From contig NZ_SPHY01000009.1 in the NCBI RefSeq assembly GCF_004796535.1, forward strand, positions 88,947 to 152,946: DNA of 64,000 nucleotides, in the 5' to 3' direction. This DNA comes from Sphingomonas flavalba. GTDB lineage: Bacteria; Pseudomonadota; Alphaproteobacteria; Sphingomonadales; Sphingomonadaceae. The notes beneath the pieces were generated by a model. That model was not told the origin of the DNA. It was given only the letters and a program-made list of their open reading frames with translations, and ran no database searches. Numbering within the stretch: the stretch's first letter is position 1; each line of letters starts with the position of its first letter. This document shows positions 24,503 to 33,841 of the stretch, piece after piece. Both the position numbers and the translations under genes were made by a program.

Positions 24503-25042
24503 TCAGGCGACAGCCGGGTAGGTTACCCTGCCATCCTCACCCACCCGCGCCCCCGGCGTCAGGGTCGCCGTCACCGCCCGGCCGGGGTCCATCAGGTGGA
24601 ACACGGCCTCGCCGCCGGCCAGTAAATAGTCGGTGACGATCCGCCGGTGGCACCGCCACCATACCGCCTCGGAACACATGATCGCGCAGCGCCGCGCGCG
24701 GCCAAGCGCGATCAGTTGGTCAAGCCCGGCACGGAACGGCGCGGTCAGCGCATAGTCGGCATAGTTGTGGAAGCTGCGATTGTCCCAGAACCCGTTGGTA
24801 TCCGGCTCGGCCGCTTTCACCCGGCCGCGCAGCCCGCCCAGTTCTGCGATATGGGTATAGCCGATCTGGAACGGTGCCAGCGCATCGCCCAGGACGTCGA
24901 AATTATACTGCGGGTTGGTCCGCGACCGCGGCACAGATCGAATGTCGACGACGACATCGACCGCGCCGACCCGCAGCAATGCGCAAAACGCCTCGATCGT
25001 CCGGGTCGAATGGCCGATGGTGTGGAACGGCGACGCCGTCAT
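24503..25042 (-). CDS. DUF488 domain protein
   Basis: 179 residues. The DUF488 pattern is present: FHTIGHSTRTIEAFCALLR at the N-terminus, VDIRSVPRSRTNPQYN near residue 34, YTHIAELGGLRGR, and the Cys-rich CAIMCSEAVWWRCHRRIVTDYL near residue 119. The family is of unknown biochemical function and probably cytoplasmic; the conserved C-x-E-x(4)-C-H-R segment suggests nucleic acid or metal binding. Its ATG overlaps the stop of the DUF2945 gene (ATGA), and it is followed by 239 bases of non-coding sequence before nnrS, so nnrS may have a separate promoter. Confidence 0.85.
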   Translation of the reverse strand: MTASPFHTIGHSTRTIEAFCALLRVGAVDVVVDIRSVPRSRTNPQYNFDVLGDALAPFQIGYTHIAELGGLRGRVKAAEPDTNGFWDNRSFHNYADYALTAPFRAGLDQLIALGRARRCAIMCSEAVWWRCHRRIVTDYLLAGGEAVFHLMDPGRAVTATLTPGARVGEDGRVTYPAVA

Positions 25043-25263
25043 TGCCCGTTGCGCGGCAACCGGGTCAGCGCACTGCCCTTGTGCGCGGCGATGTGGTCGG
25101 TCCTGTCGCTCTTGATTTCGTATTGCGGGTCATCGGGCGTCGCGTGGCGCGGGTGGCCCTTGTAGGTGAAATCGCGGGTGTGGATCTTGCGAATCACGCC
25201 GGAGACCCGCCCGGCCTCCGAATTCCACCCGACATGATCGCCGACCTTGAACCGCTCCGTCAT
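25039..25263 (-). CDS. DUF2945 (TUDOR-like) small protein
   Basis: 74 residues with the DUF2945 signature: FKVGDHVGWNSEAGRVSGVI, TYKGHPRHATPDDPQYEIKSD and TDHIAAHKGSALTRL. It is a small beta-barrel protein of unknown function, also called hypervirulence-associated TUDOR domain, and probably cytoplasmic. I start at the ATG at 25263; in-frame starts exist 13 codons upstream. It overlaps the DUF488 gene by 4 bases, so the two are translated together. It follows the nitric oxide reductase gene by 85 bases in the same direction. Confidence 0.82.
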   Translation of the reverse strand: MTERFKVGDHVGWNSEAGRVSGVIRKIHTRDFTYKGHPRHATPDDPQYEIKSDRTDHIAAHKGSALTRLPRNGQ

Positions 25264-25348
25264 ATCCGCACCCGTCATCACGCTTCCCGAAAGGGAAAGC
25301 ACCGCATGGCCGACGGGTTCCGCCTTCTCCCGAAATATGCGCTCCGCC

Positions 25349-27607
25349 TCATTCGGCGCTCGTCGTCCGCGCCCCCTTGCGCCACAGGCCGAGGATCACG
25401 ACTTGCCAGGCGACCGCGATTGCCCCGACGATGAACACCACGTCGCCGAAGGTACGGATCCAGCGCAGCGTCTCCAGGAAACCCTGCTGCAGGAAGGTGT
25501 CGCTGCGCGCGTACCACATGCCGGTGGTCACGCTCGCTTCGAACTGGAACAGGCCGACCGGCAACAGGCTGGTGAAGATCATCAGCACCAGGCCGGCATT
25601 CAGGCCCCAGAACCCCGACTTCATCAGCCGCTCGTTGAACCCGATCTCCGGCCGGATATAGCGCAGCACCAGCAGGGTGAAGCCCAGCGCAAGGAAACCG
25701 TAGACGCCGAACAGCGCGGCATGGGCGTGGACCGCCGTGGTGTTCAGCCCCTGGAGATAGAACAGCGCGACCGGCGTGTTGATCATGAAGCCGAAGACGC
25801 CGGCCCCCAGCATGTTCCAGAACGCCACCGCGACGAAGCACATCAGGGGCCATTTGACCGCGCGCATCCACGGCGCCCGCTCGCGCAAGCTCCAATGCTC
25901 CCACGCCTCATAGCCGAGGACGATCAGCGGCACGACTTCCAGCGCGCTGAACGCCGCACCGACCGCCATGATCGGCGTCGTCGTGCCGGAAAAATACATG
26001 TGATGGAAAGTACCGGGCACGCCGCCGACCATGAACAGCGACGCCGACGCCAGGCTGGCGGCGGTGGCGATCCGCCGCGACACCAGCCCCATCGTCGCGA
26101 AGATGAACGCGATGGCGGCGGTCGCGAATACCTCGAATATCCCCTCCACCCACAGGTGGACGACCCACCAGCGCCAATATTCCATGATGCTGATGTTGGT
26201 CCGTTCGCCGTAGAACAGGCCGGAGCCGTAGAACAGGCCGATCGCGATGGTGAAAACGGTGAGCAGCCACAGCAGGCTGTTGTCGCCGTCCTTGCGGCGC
26301 AACGCCGGCATCATCGCCCGCAGCATCAGCGCCAGCCACAGCAGCAGGCCAACGAACAGCGCAATCTGCCAGAACCGGCCGAGGTCGAGATATTCGTACC
26401 CCTGATGCCCAAACCAGAAACTCAGCTTCGGCGGTATGACGTGGGCCAACGCGAAGTAGTTGCCGGCGAAGGATCCGGCGACGACGACGATCAGCGCCCA
26501 GAACAACAGGTCTACGCCCAGCTTCTGATATTTGGGATCGCCGCCGTGGATGATCGGCGCCAGGAAAAGCCCCGCCGCCAGAAAGGCGGTGGCGATCCAC
26601 AGCACCGCGCTCTGCACATGCCAGGTCCGCGTCAGCGCGTAGGGGAACCATTGCGACACGTCGACGCCGTAAAAGCCCTGTCCCTCGATCGTATAGTGAG
26701 CGGTGAAGCCGCCGATGAACACCTGGAACACAAACAGCGCCAGCACGACGAACAGGTATTTGCCGACCGCCTTCTGCGAAGGGGTCAGCGGCGCCAGCGT
26801 CAGCGGGTCGCTCGCCGCCGCAACCGGCGGGTCCTCATGCCGGCGCAGGAATGCCCAGCCCCAGATCAGCGCGCCGATACCGGCGATCAGGATGATCACG
26901 CAGGCCAGCGACCACAGGATGTTCTCCGGTGTCGGATGGTTGCCGATCAGCGGCTCCGGCGGCCAGTTGTTGGTATAGGTGGCAACCGTGCCCGGCCGCT
27001 CCGTAGAGGCCGCCCACGCTGTCCAGAAGAAGAAATCGGCCAGCTTCGCCCGCCGCTCCGCATCGGGCAGCGTGTTTTCCTTCATCGCGTAATTGTCGCG
27101 CGTCTGGCGCAACGCCGGATCGGCGCCGTACAGCCGGTCGTAATAGGCGGCGGTCTCTGCCATCGCCGCAGCCCGGCGGTCGGACACCGTCACCGTGCCG
27201 GTCGCCGGGTCATAGCTGTTGGGGCGGTAATCCTGCTGCAGGCGATAGGTCAGCGCCGCCTTCTGCTCCGGGGCGAGCGCGTCGAACGGCTTGCCCTCGC
27301 CCTCGCGCGCAGCGTTGTCGAGCCAGGCGACCAGCTCGCGGTGCAGCCAGTCGGCGGTCCAGTCCGGCGCCTGATAGGCACCGTGGCCCCAGATCGAGCC
27401 GAGCTGCATGCCGCCGGTGCTCTGCCAGGCGCTCTGCCCGTCGAGGATGTCCTCGCGGGTCATCAGCACCTCGCCGGATGCGGAAACCACCTGAGTCGGG
27501 ATCGGCGGCGCCTTGCGATAGACCTCGACGCCGGACAGGCCCAATATGCCGAACGTCACCGCCAGAACGGCGATCAGCGTCCACCACAGAAACCGATAGT
27601 TCCCCAT
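25349..27607 (-). CDS. norZ: Quinol-dependent nitric oxide reductase, single-subunit qNor
   Basis: 752 residues, the length of quinol-type NorZ rather than the shorter NorB. The N-terminal extension (after one membrane helix, residues ~40-220) has the qNor pattern GQSAWQSTGGMQLGSIWGHGAYQAPDWTADWLHRE. The catalytic haem-copper oxidase-like core follows with about twelve helices, including HVQSAVLWIATAFLAAGLFLAP, VHLWVEGIFEVFATAAIAF and HHMYFSGTTTPIMAVGAAFSALE, which carry the His ligands of haem b, b3 and FeB. The enzyme reduces nitric oxide to nitrous oxide with quinol. The ATG at 27607 has a GGGGGG stretch upstream. No nitrite reductase is nearby, which fits nitric oxide detoxification more than full denitrification. 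Confidence 0.94.
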   Translation of the reverse strand: MGNYRFLWWTLIAVLAVTFGILGLSGVEVYRKAPPIPTQVVSASGEVLMTREDILDGQSAWQSTGGMQLGSIWGHGAYQAPDWTADWLHRELVAWLDNAAREGEGKPFDALAPEQKAALTYRLQQDYRPNSYDPATGTVTVSDRRAAAMAETAAYYDRLYGADPALRQTRDNYAMKENTLPDAERRAKLADFFFWTAWAASTERPGTVATYTNNWPPEPLIGNHPTPENILWSLACVIILIAGIGALIWGWAFLRRHEDPPVAAASDPLTLAPLTPSQKAVGKYLFVVLALFVFQVFIGGFTAHYTIEGQGFYGVDVSQWFPYALTRTWHVQSAVLWIATAFLAAGLFLAPIIHGGDPKYQKLGVDLLFWALIVVVAGSFAGNYFALAHVIPPKLSFWFGHQGYEYLDLGRFWQIALFVGLLLWLALMLRAMMPALRRKDGDNSLLWLLTVFTIAIGLFYGSGLFYGERTNISIMEYWRWWVVHLWVEGIFEVFATAAIAFIFATMGLVSRRIATAASLASASLFMVGGVPGTFHHMYFSGTTTPIMAVGAAFSALEVVPLIVLGYEAWEHWSLRERAPWMRAVKWPLMCFVAVAFWNMLGAGVFGFMINTPVALFYLQGLNTTAVHAHAALFGVYGFLALGFTLLVLRYIRPEIGFNERLMKSGFWGLNAGLVLMIFTSLLPVGLFQFEASVTTGMWYARSDTFLQQGFLETLRWIRTFGDVVFIVGAIAVAWQVVILGLWRKGARTTSAE

Positions 27608-27666
27608 AGCGCCCCCCAAGGTGCCGGCAGATGGGGCACTATGTCATATCAAAGGGTAATCCCCAA

Positions 27667-27690
27667 GATCGATTCGACAGGGAATCGATC
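27667..27690. repeat. 24-base inverted repeat upstream of norZ
   Basis: GATCGATTC-N6-GAATCGATC, perfect 9-base arms, lies in the 104 bases between the SMR transporter stop and the norZ start, centred about 71 bases upstream of the norZ ATG. It can be an operator for a nitric-oxide-responsive regulator or a stem at the 3' end of the transporter transcript. There is no T run, so a terminator is less likely. Confidence 0.55.
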
Positions 27691-27711
27691 CGGCTCGTCA
27701 GCCACTTTGCC

Positions 27712-28026
27712 TCAATGCAGCAGCTTCAGTCCGGCGATGCAGCCGACCAGCCCGGCGATCAGTAGCAGCCGCGCGGCGTTGATCGGCTCGCCGAACCAGA
27801 TCATGCCGACGATGACGGTACCAAGCGCACCAATCCCGCCCCACACGGCATAAGCGGTGCCCATCGGGATCGACCGCGACGCCACCTCCAGCAGCCCCAT
27901 CGACAGGCTGACCGAACCGAGGAAGGCCAGCGTCCACGGCAGGTTGCGGAACCCGTCGACGAAGCGCAGGCACGTGGTGAAACCGACCTCGAAGCAACCG
28001 CCGAGGATGAGCAGCGTCCACGCCAT
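27712..28026 (-). CDS. Small multidrug resistance family transporter, SugE/Gdx-like
   Basis: 104 residues with four membrane helices, the standard SMR length. The essential glutamate lies in the first helix, LLILGGCFEVGFTTCLR (Glu at residue 13). The helix-4 end GLVGCIAGLKLLH is typical. The GGCFEVG sequence is nearer to the SugE/Gdx branch (guanidinium and quaternary ammonium export) than to EmrE, but the assignment is tentative. The ATG at 28026 overlaps the stop of the upstream GNAT gene (TGATG), so it is translationally coupled to it. It functions as an inner-membrane dimer in proton-driven export. Confidence 0.88.
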   Translation of the reverse strand: MAWTLLILGGCFEVGFTTCLRFVDGFRNLPWTLAFLGSVSLSMGLLEVASRSIPMGTAYAVWGGIGALGTVIVGMIWFGEPINAARLLLIAGLVGCIAGLKLLH

Positions 28027-28508
28027 CAGGCTGCACCCGCCAGCACCGCGAGCGCGGCACCGTCTACCCGGTTGATCATCCAGTCGTCCATCGTCCGTGC
28101 TCCCAGCGCTCGATAGAATGCGATCGCCGGCGCGTTCCAGTCGAGAACCGACCATTCGAGCCGCGCGCAACCGCGCTCAATCGCGAGTGCGGCCAGCCGG
28201 GCGAGCAGCGCCCTGCCCAGCCCGGCGCCGCGCGCCTCGGGCTGGACGAACAAATCCTCTAGATAAAGCCCCGGCCGGCCCTCGAATGTCGAGAAATTGT
28301 GAAAGAACAGCGCGAAGCCGCGCGGCTGGCCGCCGATTTCGCCGATCAGCACCTCGGCGTACGGGCGCTCGCCGAACAGATGGCCGGCGAGCGCATCCTG
28401 GTCGAAGCGCACCTCGTGCGACAGCTTCTCATACGCGGCGAGCTGGCGGATGAAATCGGCGATCAGCGGCATGTCGGCCGGGGTCGCGGCGCGGATCGCA
28501 ATGCTCAC
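28026..28508 (-). CDS. GNAT family N-acetyltransferase
   Basis: 160 residues from a GTG start at 28508. GNAT landmarks: IRAATPADMPLIADFIRQLA at the start, LYLEDLFVQPEARGAGLGRALLARLA (the acetyl-CoA-binding Q/R-x-x-G-x-G/A loop) and WNAPAIAFYRALGA near the C-terminus. This pattern is close to the diamine/thialysine acetyltransferase group. The GTG is chosen because it forms a GTGA overlap with the stop of the upstream EamA gene; in-frame sequence before it is inside that gene. It is cytoplasmic, and its substrate is not certain. Confidence 0.87.
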   Translation of the reverse strand: MSIAIRAATPADMPLIADFIRQLAAYEKLSHEVRFDQDALAGHLFGERPYAEVLIGEIGGQPRGFALFFHNFSTFEGRPGLYLEDLFVQPEARGAGLGRALLARLAALAIERGCARLEWSVLDWNAPAIAFYRALGARTMDDWMINRVDGAALAVLAGAA

Positions 28509-29413
28509 AGCGCCACCTCCGTTCCGGCCGCGGGGCGTCGGGCGACCACCAGGCATCCGGCCACGATCAAACCGGCGCCCGCCACCGTCAGCATCCCCAG
28601 CGTTTCATCGAAAATCCAGTAACCGAGCAGGCATGCCCAGATGAAGGCAGTATATTCCACCGCCGACAGATAGCTCGCTTCCGCCCGGGCATAGGCCCAG
28701 GACAGCAGCATCAGCGACCCGAACGACAACAGCGCCGCGACGCCGATCAGCGGTGCCGACCCGATCGGCGGCAACCGCTCGAAGAAGATCGGCGCGGCGA
28801 CAAGCATGCAGACGCCCAGCGTCAGGTTGAGGAAGAACGCCACCTCCACCGGCCCGGCCAACTGCGCCTGCCGCCGCATCAGGATCAGGTTGTACGCATA
28901 GAGCGTCGCCGCGCCGAGGATGGCGAGCGCCGCCCACAGTACCTCCGGCCCGACCGCCACGCGCAGTTCGCCGGCAACGATAGTCAGCACCCCGGAAAAA
29001 GCGACCAGCGATCCGATCACCGCCCCGGCGCCGACCGCCTCGCCCAGCAGCAGCGCCGCGAGGAACAGGGTAATCAGCGGTGCGACGAAGGTCAGCGCAA
29101 TGGCCGGGGCCAGCGGCATTCGCGCCAGCCCCCAGAAGAACAGTAGCACCGACAGACCGGCGACAAGGCCGCGCAGGACGTGAAGGCGCAGCACCTGCGG
29201 CGCCGGCCACCCGCGCCGGGCCACCAGGAACGGCCCGATGCCGATCGCGATGCCGACCAGGCTGCGCCACAGCACCGCATTGTAGAGGCCGATGTCGAGC
29301 GACAACTGCTTCATCGCCGCGTCCATGCCGGAAAAGGACAGCACGCCGATCGATGCGACCGCGAAGGCGATGACCGGCGGAGCAGGGCGCGGCGGCGACA
29401 TGGCCGGCCGCAT
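28505..29413 (-). CDS. EamA/DMT superfamily transporter
   Basis: 302 residues with ten hydrophobic helices arranged as two EamA repeats: FSGMDAAMKQL and VLRGLVAGLSVLLFFWGLARMPLAPAIALTF in the first, LYAYNLILMRR and SWAYARAEASYLSAVEYTAFIWACLLGYWIFDE in the second. Members export metabolites or take up nucleobases and similar compounds; the substrate cannot be told here. Starts at 29413 and 29401 are both possible. It is the first gene of a three-gene overlapping chain with the GNAT and SMR genes, so substrate modification and export may be linked. Confidence 0.88.
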   Translation of the reverse strand: MRPAMSPPRPAPPVIAFAVASIGVLSFSGMDAAMKQLSLDIGLYNAVLWRSLVGIAIGIGPFLVARRGWPAPQVLRLHVLRGLVAGLSVLLFFWGLARMPLAPAIALTFVAPLITLFLAALLLGEAVGAGAVIGSLVAFSGVLTIVAGELRVAVGPEVLWAALAILGAATLYAYNLILMRRQAQLAGPVEVAFFLNLTLGVCMLVAAPIFFERLPPIGSAPLIGVAALLSFGSLMLLSWAYARAEASYLSAVEYTAFIWACLLGYWIFDETLGMLTVAGAGLIVAGCLVVARRPAAGTEVAL

Positions 29414-29443
29414 AGCCGAGTGCCGGCGCCTTGTCCCACCCCT

Positions 29444-29956
29444 TTAGCGCAGCGTCATCCGGTCCCCGTCGATCGCCACCGAACCCACCCGCGACAGGAA
29501 GGACTGGCCGAGCAGCGACACGTCCAGCCCCTCGCCGATGATCGCCGCACGCACCTGCCGCGCCTCGCCGCCGGCCACGGCGATCCGGTCGAGCACCACG
29601 GGCTTGCCGCGCACCGCGCCGGACGCGCCACGCCCGACAACGGCGAATTCCGCCGGGGAGAAATTGAGGCCGATCCGCCGCGCGTCGTCCACGGTCAATG
29701 CGACCAGCGACGCGCCGGTATCGACCAGGAAACGCACCGGCTGGCCGTCGACCCGGGCATCGACATAGAAATGGCCATCCGGATCTCGGCTGATCATGGT
29801 GCCGACCACCGCCAACCCCGGCGCCGTCGGCGCGGCTTCCGCCACAGACACCGCCGGCGTCGCTGCCGACGGGCTCGCCGGCTGGCTCTCGGGCAGGATC
29901 AGCCCCAGCGACACCCCAAGCGCAATCGCAAGCAGCAGCAGTCGAGTGGCCATCAT
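29444..29956 (-). CDS. Retropepsin-like clan AA aspartic protease, membrane-anchored
   Basis: 170 residues. An N-terminal hydrophobic segment (TRLLLLAIALGVSLGLIL) anchors or exports the protein. The protease fold starts near residue 60, with FYVDARVDGQPVRFLVDTGASLVALT containing the single catalytic DTGA, and ends with VSLLGQSFLSRVGSVAIDGDRMTLR. This is the TIGR02281-type family common in Alphaproteobacteria; like retropepsins it should work as a dimer, since only one DTG is present. The target is unknown. Start at the first of ATGATG (29956) with GGGGG upstream. Confidence 0.85.
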   Translation of the reverse strand: MMATRLLLLAIALGVSLGLILPESQPASPSAATPAVSVAEAAPTAPGLAVVGTMISRDPDGHFYVDARVDGQPVRFLVDTGASLVALTVDDARRIGLNFSPAEFAVVGRGASGAVRGKPVVLDRIAVAGGEARQVRAAIIGEGLDVSLLGQSFLSRVGSVAIDGDRMTLR

Positions 29957-30056
29957 CCCCCGCTAGCGGCAAAACGCTGCCGAACGATGGGGCATAACGG
30001 TGAACGCCGCTTTAGGCAGCCGCAGTCCGGTCCGTTCCGGACAGGATACGGCGCGC

Positions 30057-31172
30057 TCAGGCCGCCTGCTTCGCCTCGGCCGCCTCGATCTCAGCCGCCT
30101 TCGCCTCGACCAGCTTGACGATATGATCGACCATGTCGGCGTCGCTCACATGGTGGTCGGTGACGCCGGACAGATAGACCATGTGCTTGCCGGCACCGCC
30201 GCCGGTGATACCGATATCGGTCTCGCGCGCTTCGCCAGGGCCGTTGACGACGCAGCCGAGGACCGACAGCGACAGCGGCGTGCGGATATGCTGCAGCCGC
30301 TCCTCAAGCACCTGCACGGTGCGGATGACGTCGAAACCCTGGCGCGCGCAGGACGGGCAGGAAACGACGCGAACGCCGCGATTGCGGATGCCGAGCGCCT
30401 TTAAGATCTCGAAGCCGACACGGACCTCTTCCTCCGGCTCCGCCGACAGCGAGACACGGATAGTGTCACCGATGCCGTACCACAGCAGCGAACCGATGCC
30501 GATCGCCGACTTGACGGTACCGCCGATCAGCCCGCCCGCCTCGGTAATGCCCAGGTGCAGCGGGCAATCGACCGCCTCGGCCAATTGCTGGTAAGCGGCG
30601 ACCGCCAGGAACAGGTCCGACGCCTTGACCGCGACCTTATAGTCGCGAAAGCCATAGTCTTCGAGGATGCGGATGTGGTCGAGGGCGCTTTCAACCAGTG
30701 CCTCCGGGCACGGCTCGCCATATTTTTCGAGCAGGTCCTTTTCCAGCGACCCGGCGTTGACGCCGATGCGGATCGCGCAGCCATTGGCGCGGGCGGCCGC
30801 CACCACTTCCCTCACCCGCTCGGCCGAACCGATATTGCCGGGGTTGATCCGCAGGCAGGCGGCGCCGGCATCGGCGGCCTCAAGCGCGCGCTTATAATGG
30901 AAATGAATGTCGGCGACGATCGGCACCCGCGAGGCGCGGACGATCTGCTTCAGCGCCGCCGTGCTTTCCGCGTCGGGGCAGGAGACGCGGATGATGTCGA
31001 CCCCGGCATCCTCGCAGCGGCGGATCTGGGCGATCGTCGCCTTGGCATCCGATGTCAGGGTATTGGTCATCGTCTGGACGGTGATCGGGGCATCGCCGCC
31101 GACGGGGACGTTGCCGACCATAATCTGGCGGGATTGACGGCGTGTGATGTCGCGCCACGGACGAATGGACAT
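30057..31172 (-). CDS. ispG: 4-hydroxy-3-methylbut-2-enyl diphosphate synthase
   Basis: 371 residues, full length for the bacterial form of IspG (GcpE). This 4Fe-4S enzyme makes HMBPP in the methylerythritol phosphate pathway of isoprenoid synthesis. Features: [22 protein letters not shown] at the start of the TIM barrel, [17 protein letters not shown], and the cluster cysteines in [12 protein letters not shown] and [18 protein letters not shown]. The ATG at 31172 is preferred because [17 protein letters not shown] is a usual start; longer in-frame sequence overlaps the divergent lipoprotein promoter region. A short Ala/Glu/Lys-rich tail ends the protein. Confidence 0.97.
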   Translation of the reverse strand: MSIRPWRDITRRQSRQIMVGNVPVGGDAPITVQTMTNTLTSDAKATIAQIRRCEDAGVDIIRVSCPDAESTAALKQIVRASRVPIVADIHFHYKRALEAADAGAACLRINPGNIGSAERVREVVAAARANGCAIRIGVNAGSLEKDLLEKYGEPCPEALVESALDHIRILEDYGFRDYKVAVKASDLFLAVAAYQQLAEAVDCPLHLGITEAGGLIGGTVKSAIGIGSLLWYGIGDTIRVSLSAEPEEEVRVGFEILKALGIRNRGVRVVSCPSCARQGFDVIRTVQVLEERLQHIRTPLSLSVLGCVVNGPGEARETDIGITGGGAGKHMVYLSGVTDHHVSDADMVDHIVKLVEAKAAEIEAAEAKQAA

Positions 31173-31343
31173 GGGACTGTGCTCGAACCTCGTGATCGCG
31201 CCGCTATAGCGCGGACCGACCGGGGAAGCGAGGCCCGTCGGGCCGGCGCGCCCGGCGCACGAATCGCCGCTGATAGCCGGTCCGGCATTTGCGGCGGCAG
31301 CGGGCAGGCCCCTATCGTCGGCGCGGACGAAACAGGGGGCGTG

Positions 31344-32105
31344 ATGACCAGCGGCTGGGCAAGGATGATGGCGGTCGGCGGCGGGTTGGCGTTGCTCGCC
31401 GGCTGCGCGGGGCACAAGGGCAAGCCGGTGCCGACACCGGCGCCCGCCCCTACCCCAACACCCGCTCCCGCGCCGACGCATCCGACGATCAATTCCGGCA
31501 TCGGCGCGCAAGAGGCGGTGTGGCACCTGCGCGCCGCGCTCAACGTCGCGGCGCTAAGCTGCAATGATCGCGGACTCGCCGACCGCTACAACCGGCTGCT
31601 GCAGGACAAGAGAAGCGCGCTTGCCGCCGCCTATGCCGCCGAAACCGCTCGCTTCAGCACGGCTGCGCTCGATAGCCATATGACCCAGGTCTATAATTAT
31701 TTCGCACTGCCGCGTGACCGCGCCGCCTTCTGCGCGGCGGCGGGCGAAGCGTTGGCCGGGGCCGGCACCGCCGATCTGCCCGGCTTCGCACCGGCGGCTC
31801 TGGAGCGGCTGGAGGCGCCGCCGGCACTACGGCACACCGCGACGGTGGCAGCGGCGCGGGTGGCTGCAGTGGGGTCGTGGCAGATCCAGCTCGGCGCCTA
31901 CGGAAAACGCGCCAATGCCGAGGCGGCCTGGCGTCAGGTCAGCAACCGCCTGTCCGGTGCGGCCCGGACACCACGCTATGAGGCGGTCCCCGGCAAGCCC
32001 CTGACCCGCCTGCGCGTTGGTCCCGTCGCCGACCGCGCCGAGGCGGTGCGGCTGTGCGCCGCGGCGGCCGGCGCCGGCCTCGACTGCATGCCGATCGCGT
32101 CTTGA
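31344..32105 (+). CDS. SPOR domain lipoprotein
   Basis: 253 residues. The start at 31344 (AGGGGG upstream) gives a lipoprotein signal with lipobox LLAGCA, followed by a Pro/Thr/Ala-rich spacer. A helical region of about 100 residues has no recognisable domain. The last ~75 residues form a SPOR domain: [22 protein letters not shown], then [23 protein letters not shown] domains bind denuded peptidoglycan glycan strands at division sites, so this protein probably sits in the envelope near septal or remodelled wall. It is divergent from ispG, with a shared 171-base promoter region. Confidence 0.85.
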   Translation: MTSGWARMMAVGGGLALLAGCAGHKGKPVPTPAPAPTPTPAPAPTHPTINSGIGAQEAVWHLRAALNVAALSCNDRGLADRYNRLLQDKRSALAAAYAAETARFSTAALDSHMTQVYNYFALPRDRAAFCAAAGEALAGAGTADLPGFAPAALERLEAPPALRHTATVAAARVAAVGSWQIQLGAYGKRANAEAAWRQVSNRLSGAARTPRYEAVPGKPLTRLRVGPVADRAEAVRLCAAAAGAGLDCMPIAS

Positions 32106-32211
32106 ACGGGCGTGGGCGAGATACGACGCGACGAAAACCTAATCGCAATCAATTTGCCCGATTGCATCATCTTGATCGGCGAAATGTCAGCACTGGGAGC
32201 GCACACTGCAC

Positions 32212-32568
32212 ATGAGGGTCACCCCATTTTTCTGCGCGGCAATCATCGGCGCGATGATGCCAACCGTCGCTCTGGCCGACGACCCCAACGACGCGGCGAT
32301 GCGCAACGCCGCCGCGCGGGCGCACGACCGCGAAATGACCCGCCAGCTTAACCGCGAGGAAGGTGCGCGAGTCCGTCAGCGTGACGCCCGTTCCACGCCG
32401 CGCTGGCGCGTGGCCGGCGACGATGAGCATCTTGCCCGTTCGCGAGACCATGAACGCGCCATGGCGGACTATGCCCGCAATCGCGCGCGGTACGAACGGG
32501 ACATGCTCAGGTGGCGCCGCGCCGTTGCCGCGTGCCGCGCCGGCGACTATTTCGCCTGCGACAACTAA
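32212..32568 (+). CDS. Small secreted Arg/Ala-rich protein of unknown function
   Basis: 118 residues. The signal peptide is clear (RVTPFFCAAIIGAMMPTVALA, likely cut before DDPND). The mature part is highly charged and helical, rich in Arg, Ala and Asp/Glu, with repeated RDHERAMADYARNRARYERDM-like heptads and two cysteines near the end (AACRAGDYFACDN) that may form a disulfide. I do not recognise the family, though similar small periplasmic proteins are common in sphingomonads. A GGGAG lies 14-18 bases upstream of the ATG. It follows the SPOR lipoprotein gene by 106 bases. Confidence 0.7.
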   Translation: MRVTPFFCAAIIGAMMPTVALADDPNDAAMRNAAARAHDREMTRQLNREEGARVRQRDARSTPRWRVAGDDEHLARSRDHERAMADYARNRARYERDMLRWRRAVAACRAGDYFACDN

Positions 32569-32614
32569 AGCACAATAACAGCCCCCGGGCTGGATACTGT
32601 CTCCGCCCGACGCT

Positions 32615-33841
32615 TCAGACCATTTCCTTCAATGGCACCGCCGCGTCGGCCAGCTTCGCCGGGGCAATGATCGCGCCTTCCAGCACCAGCTTGCGGCCCT
32701 GGACATAGTCCTTGGTCGCGTTGACGCAGTCGAGAGCGACGACGCGCCCGCCCTTCAGGTAGACAACCGAGAAGCTGCGCGTCGCCGGATCGCCGCGCAA
32801 CACCGCTTGGTCATGGCCGGTCGACAGGCCGACGGTCTGCAGCCGCAGATCATACTGATTGGACCAGAACCACGGCACCGCGTCGTAAGCCGCCGCCTCG
32901 CCGGCGATCGCCTTGGCAACGGCGGTCGCCTGATCCGTCGCATTCTGCACCGATTCGAGCCGGATCGTCGCGCCGTCGGCAAAGCGATTGGCGTGGGCGG
33001 CGCAGTCCCCGACCGCATAGATGTCGGCCAGGCTGGTCCGCCCCTGCGCGTCGACAGCGACGCCATTGTTGCCTTCGGCCCCGGCGGCGATCAGCGGTTC
33101 GACCGCCGGGATGATGCCGATGCCGACGATCACCATCTCGGCCGGTAACACCGTGCCGTCGACCAGTCTGACCCCGGTCGCGCGGCCGTCCGCCCCTTCG
33201 ATGCAGTCGACGCCGACGCCGGTCCGCAGATCGACGCCGTGGGCGCGGTGCTCCGCCTCGTAGAAACGCGACAGCGGTTCGCCGGCGACGCGGGCGAGCA
33301 CGCGGCCCTGCGCCTCCAGCACCGTCACCTGCTTGCCCAGCTTGGTCAGCACTGCCGCCGCTTCCAAGCCGATATACCCGCCGCCGATCACCACCACCCG
33401 CATAACGCCGGGCAACTCGGCGATCATCCGATCTACGTCGGCGCGGTTGCGCACCGCATGGACCCCCGCCAGATCATTGCCCGCGCAGCCCAGCCGGCGC
33501 GGGCTGCCCCCGGTCGCCCAGACCAGCGCGCCGTAGCCCAGCGTCGATCCGTCCGCGAAGGTCACCCTCTTCGCCGCCGGGTCGACGGCAACGACGCGCT
33601 CGCCCAGCCGCATCGTCACCTGCCGCTCGTCCCAGAAAGCGGCGGGACGGATCAGGATTCGTTCGAAAGGCTTCTCGCCGGACAGATAGTCCTTGGACAG
33701 CGGCGGGCGCTCATAGGGCAGTTCCGGCTCGTCGCCGACAATGACAATGCTGCCGTCGAACTTCGCCTGCCGCAGCGCGATCGCCGCCTGCGCGCCGCCA
33801 TGCCCGGCGCCGACGATCACCACATCCGCCCGCTCGCTCAT
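32615..33841 (-). CDS. FAD-dependent NAD(P)H ferredoxin/rubredoxin reductase-type oxidoreductase
   Basis: 408 residues. Two Rossmann motifs are present: FAD-binding [14 protein letters not shown] near residue 8 and NAD-binding [17 protein letters not shown] near residue 150, with the second FAD contact [15 protein letters not shown] near residue 270. The C-terminal domain ([16 protein letters not shown]) is that of the reductases of bacterial oxygenase systems, which pass electrons from NADH to a ferredoxin or rubredoxin. Its ATG overlaps the S-formylglutathione hydrolase gene (ATGA), so it is the last gene of the formaldehyde operon. Its redox partner is not in the window. Confidence 0.9.
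   Translation of the reverse strand: MSERADVVIVGAGHGGAQAAIALRQAKFDGSIVIVGDEPELPYERPPLSKDYLSGEKPFERILIRPAAFWDERQVTMRLGERVVAVDPAAKRVTFADGSTLGYGALVWATGGSPRRLGCAGNDLAGVHAVRNRADVDRMIAELPGVMRVVVIGGGYIGLEAAAVLTKLGKQVTVLEAQGRVLARVAGEPLSRFYEAEHRAHGVDLRTGVGVDCIEGADGRATGVRLVDGTVLPAEMVIVGIGIIPAVEPLIAAGAEGNNGVAVDAQGRTSLADIYAVGDCAAHANRFADGATIRLESVQNATDQATAVAKAIAGEAAAYDAVPWFWSNQYDLRLQTVGLSTGHDQAVLRGDPATRSFSVVYLKGGRVVALDCVNATKDYVQGRKLVLEGAIIAPAKLADAAVPLKEMV

Noticed and set aside
25247..27853. An 868-codon plus-strand open frame across norZ
   Set aside because: Antisense to the nitric oxide reductase gene; composition is typical of a GC-bias artefact.
30025..30042. GTCCGG-N6-CCGGAC hairpin after ispG as a terminator
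   Set aside because: Correct position, but only a 6-base stem and no T run on the minus strand.
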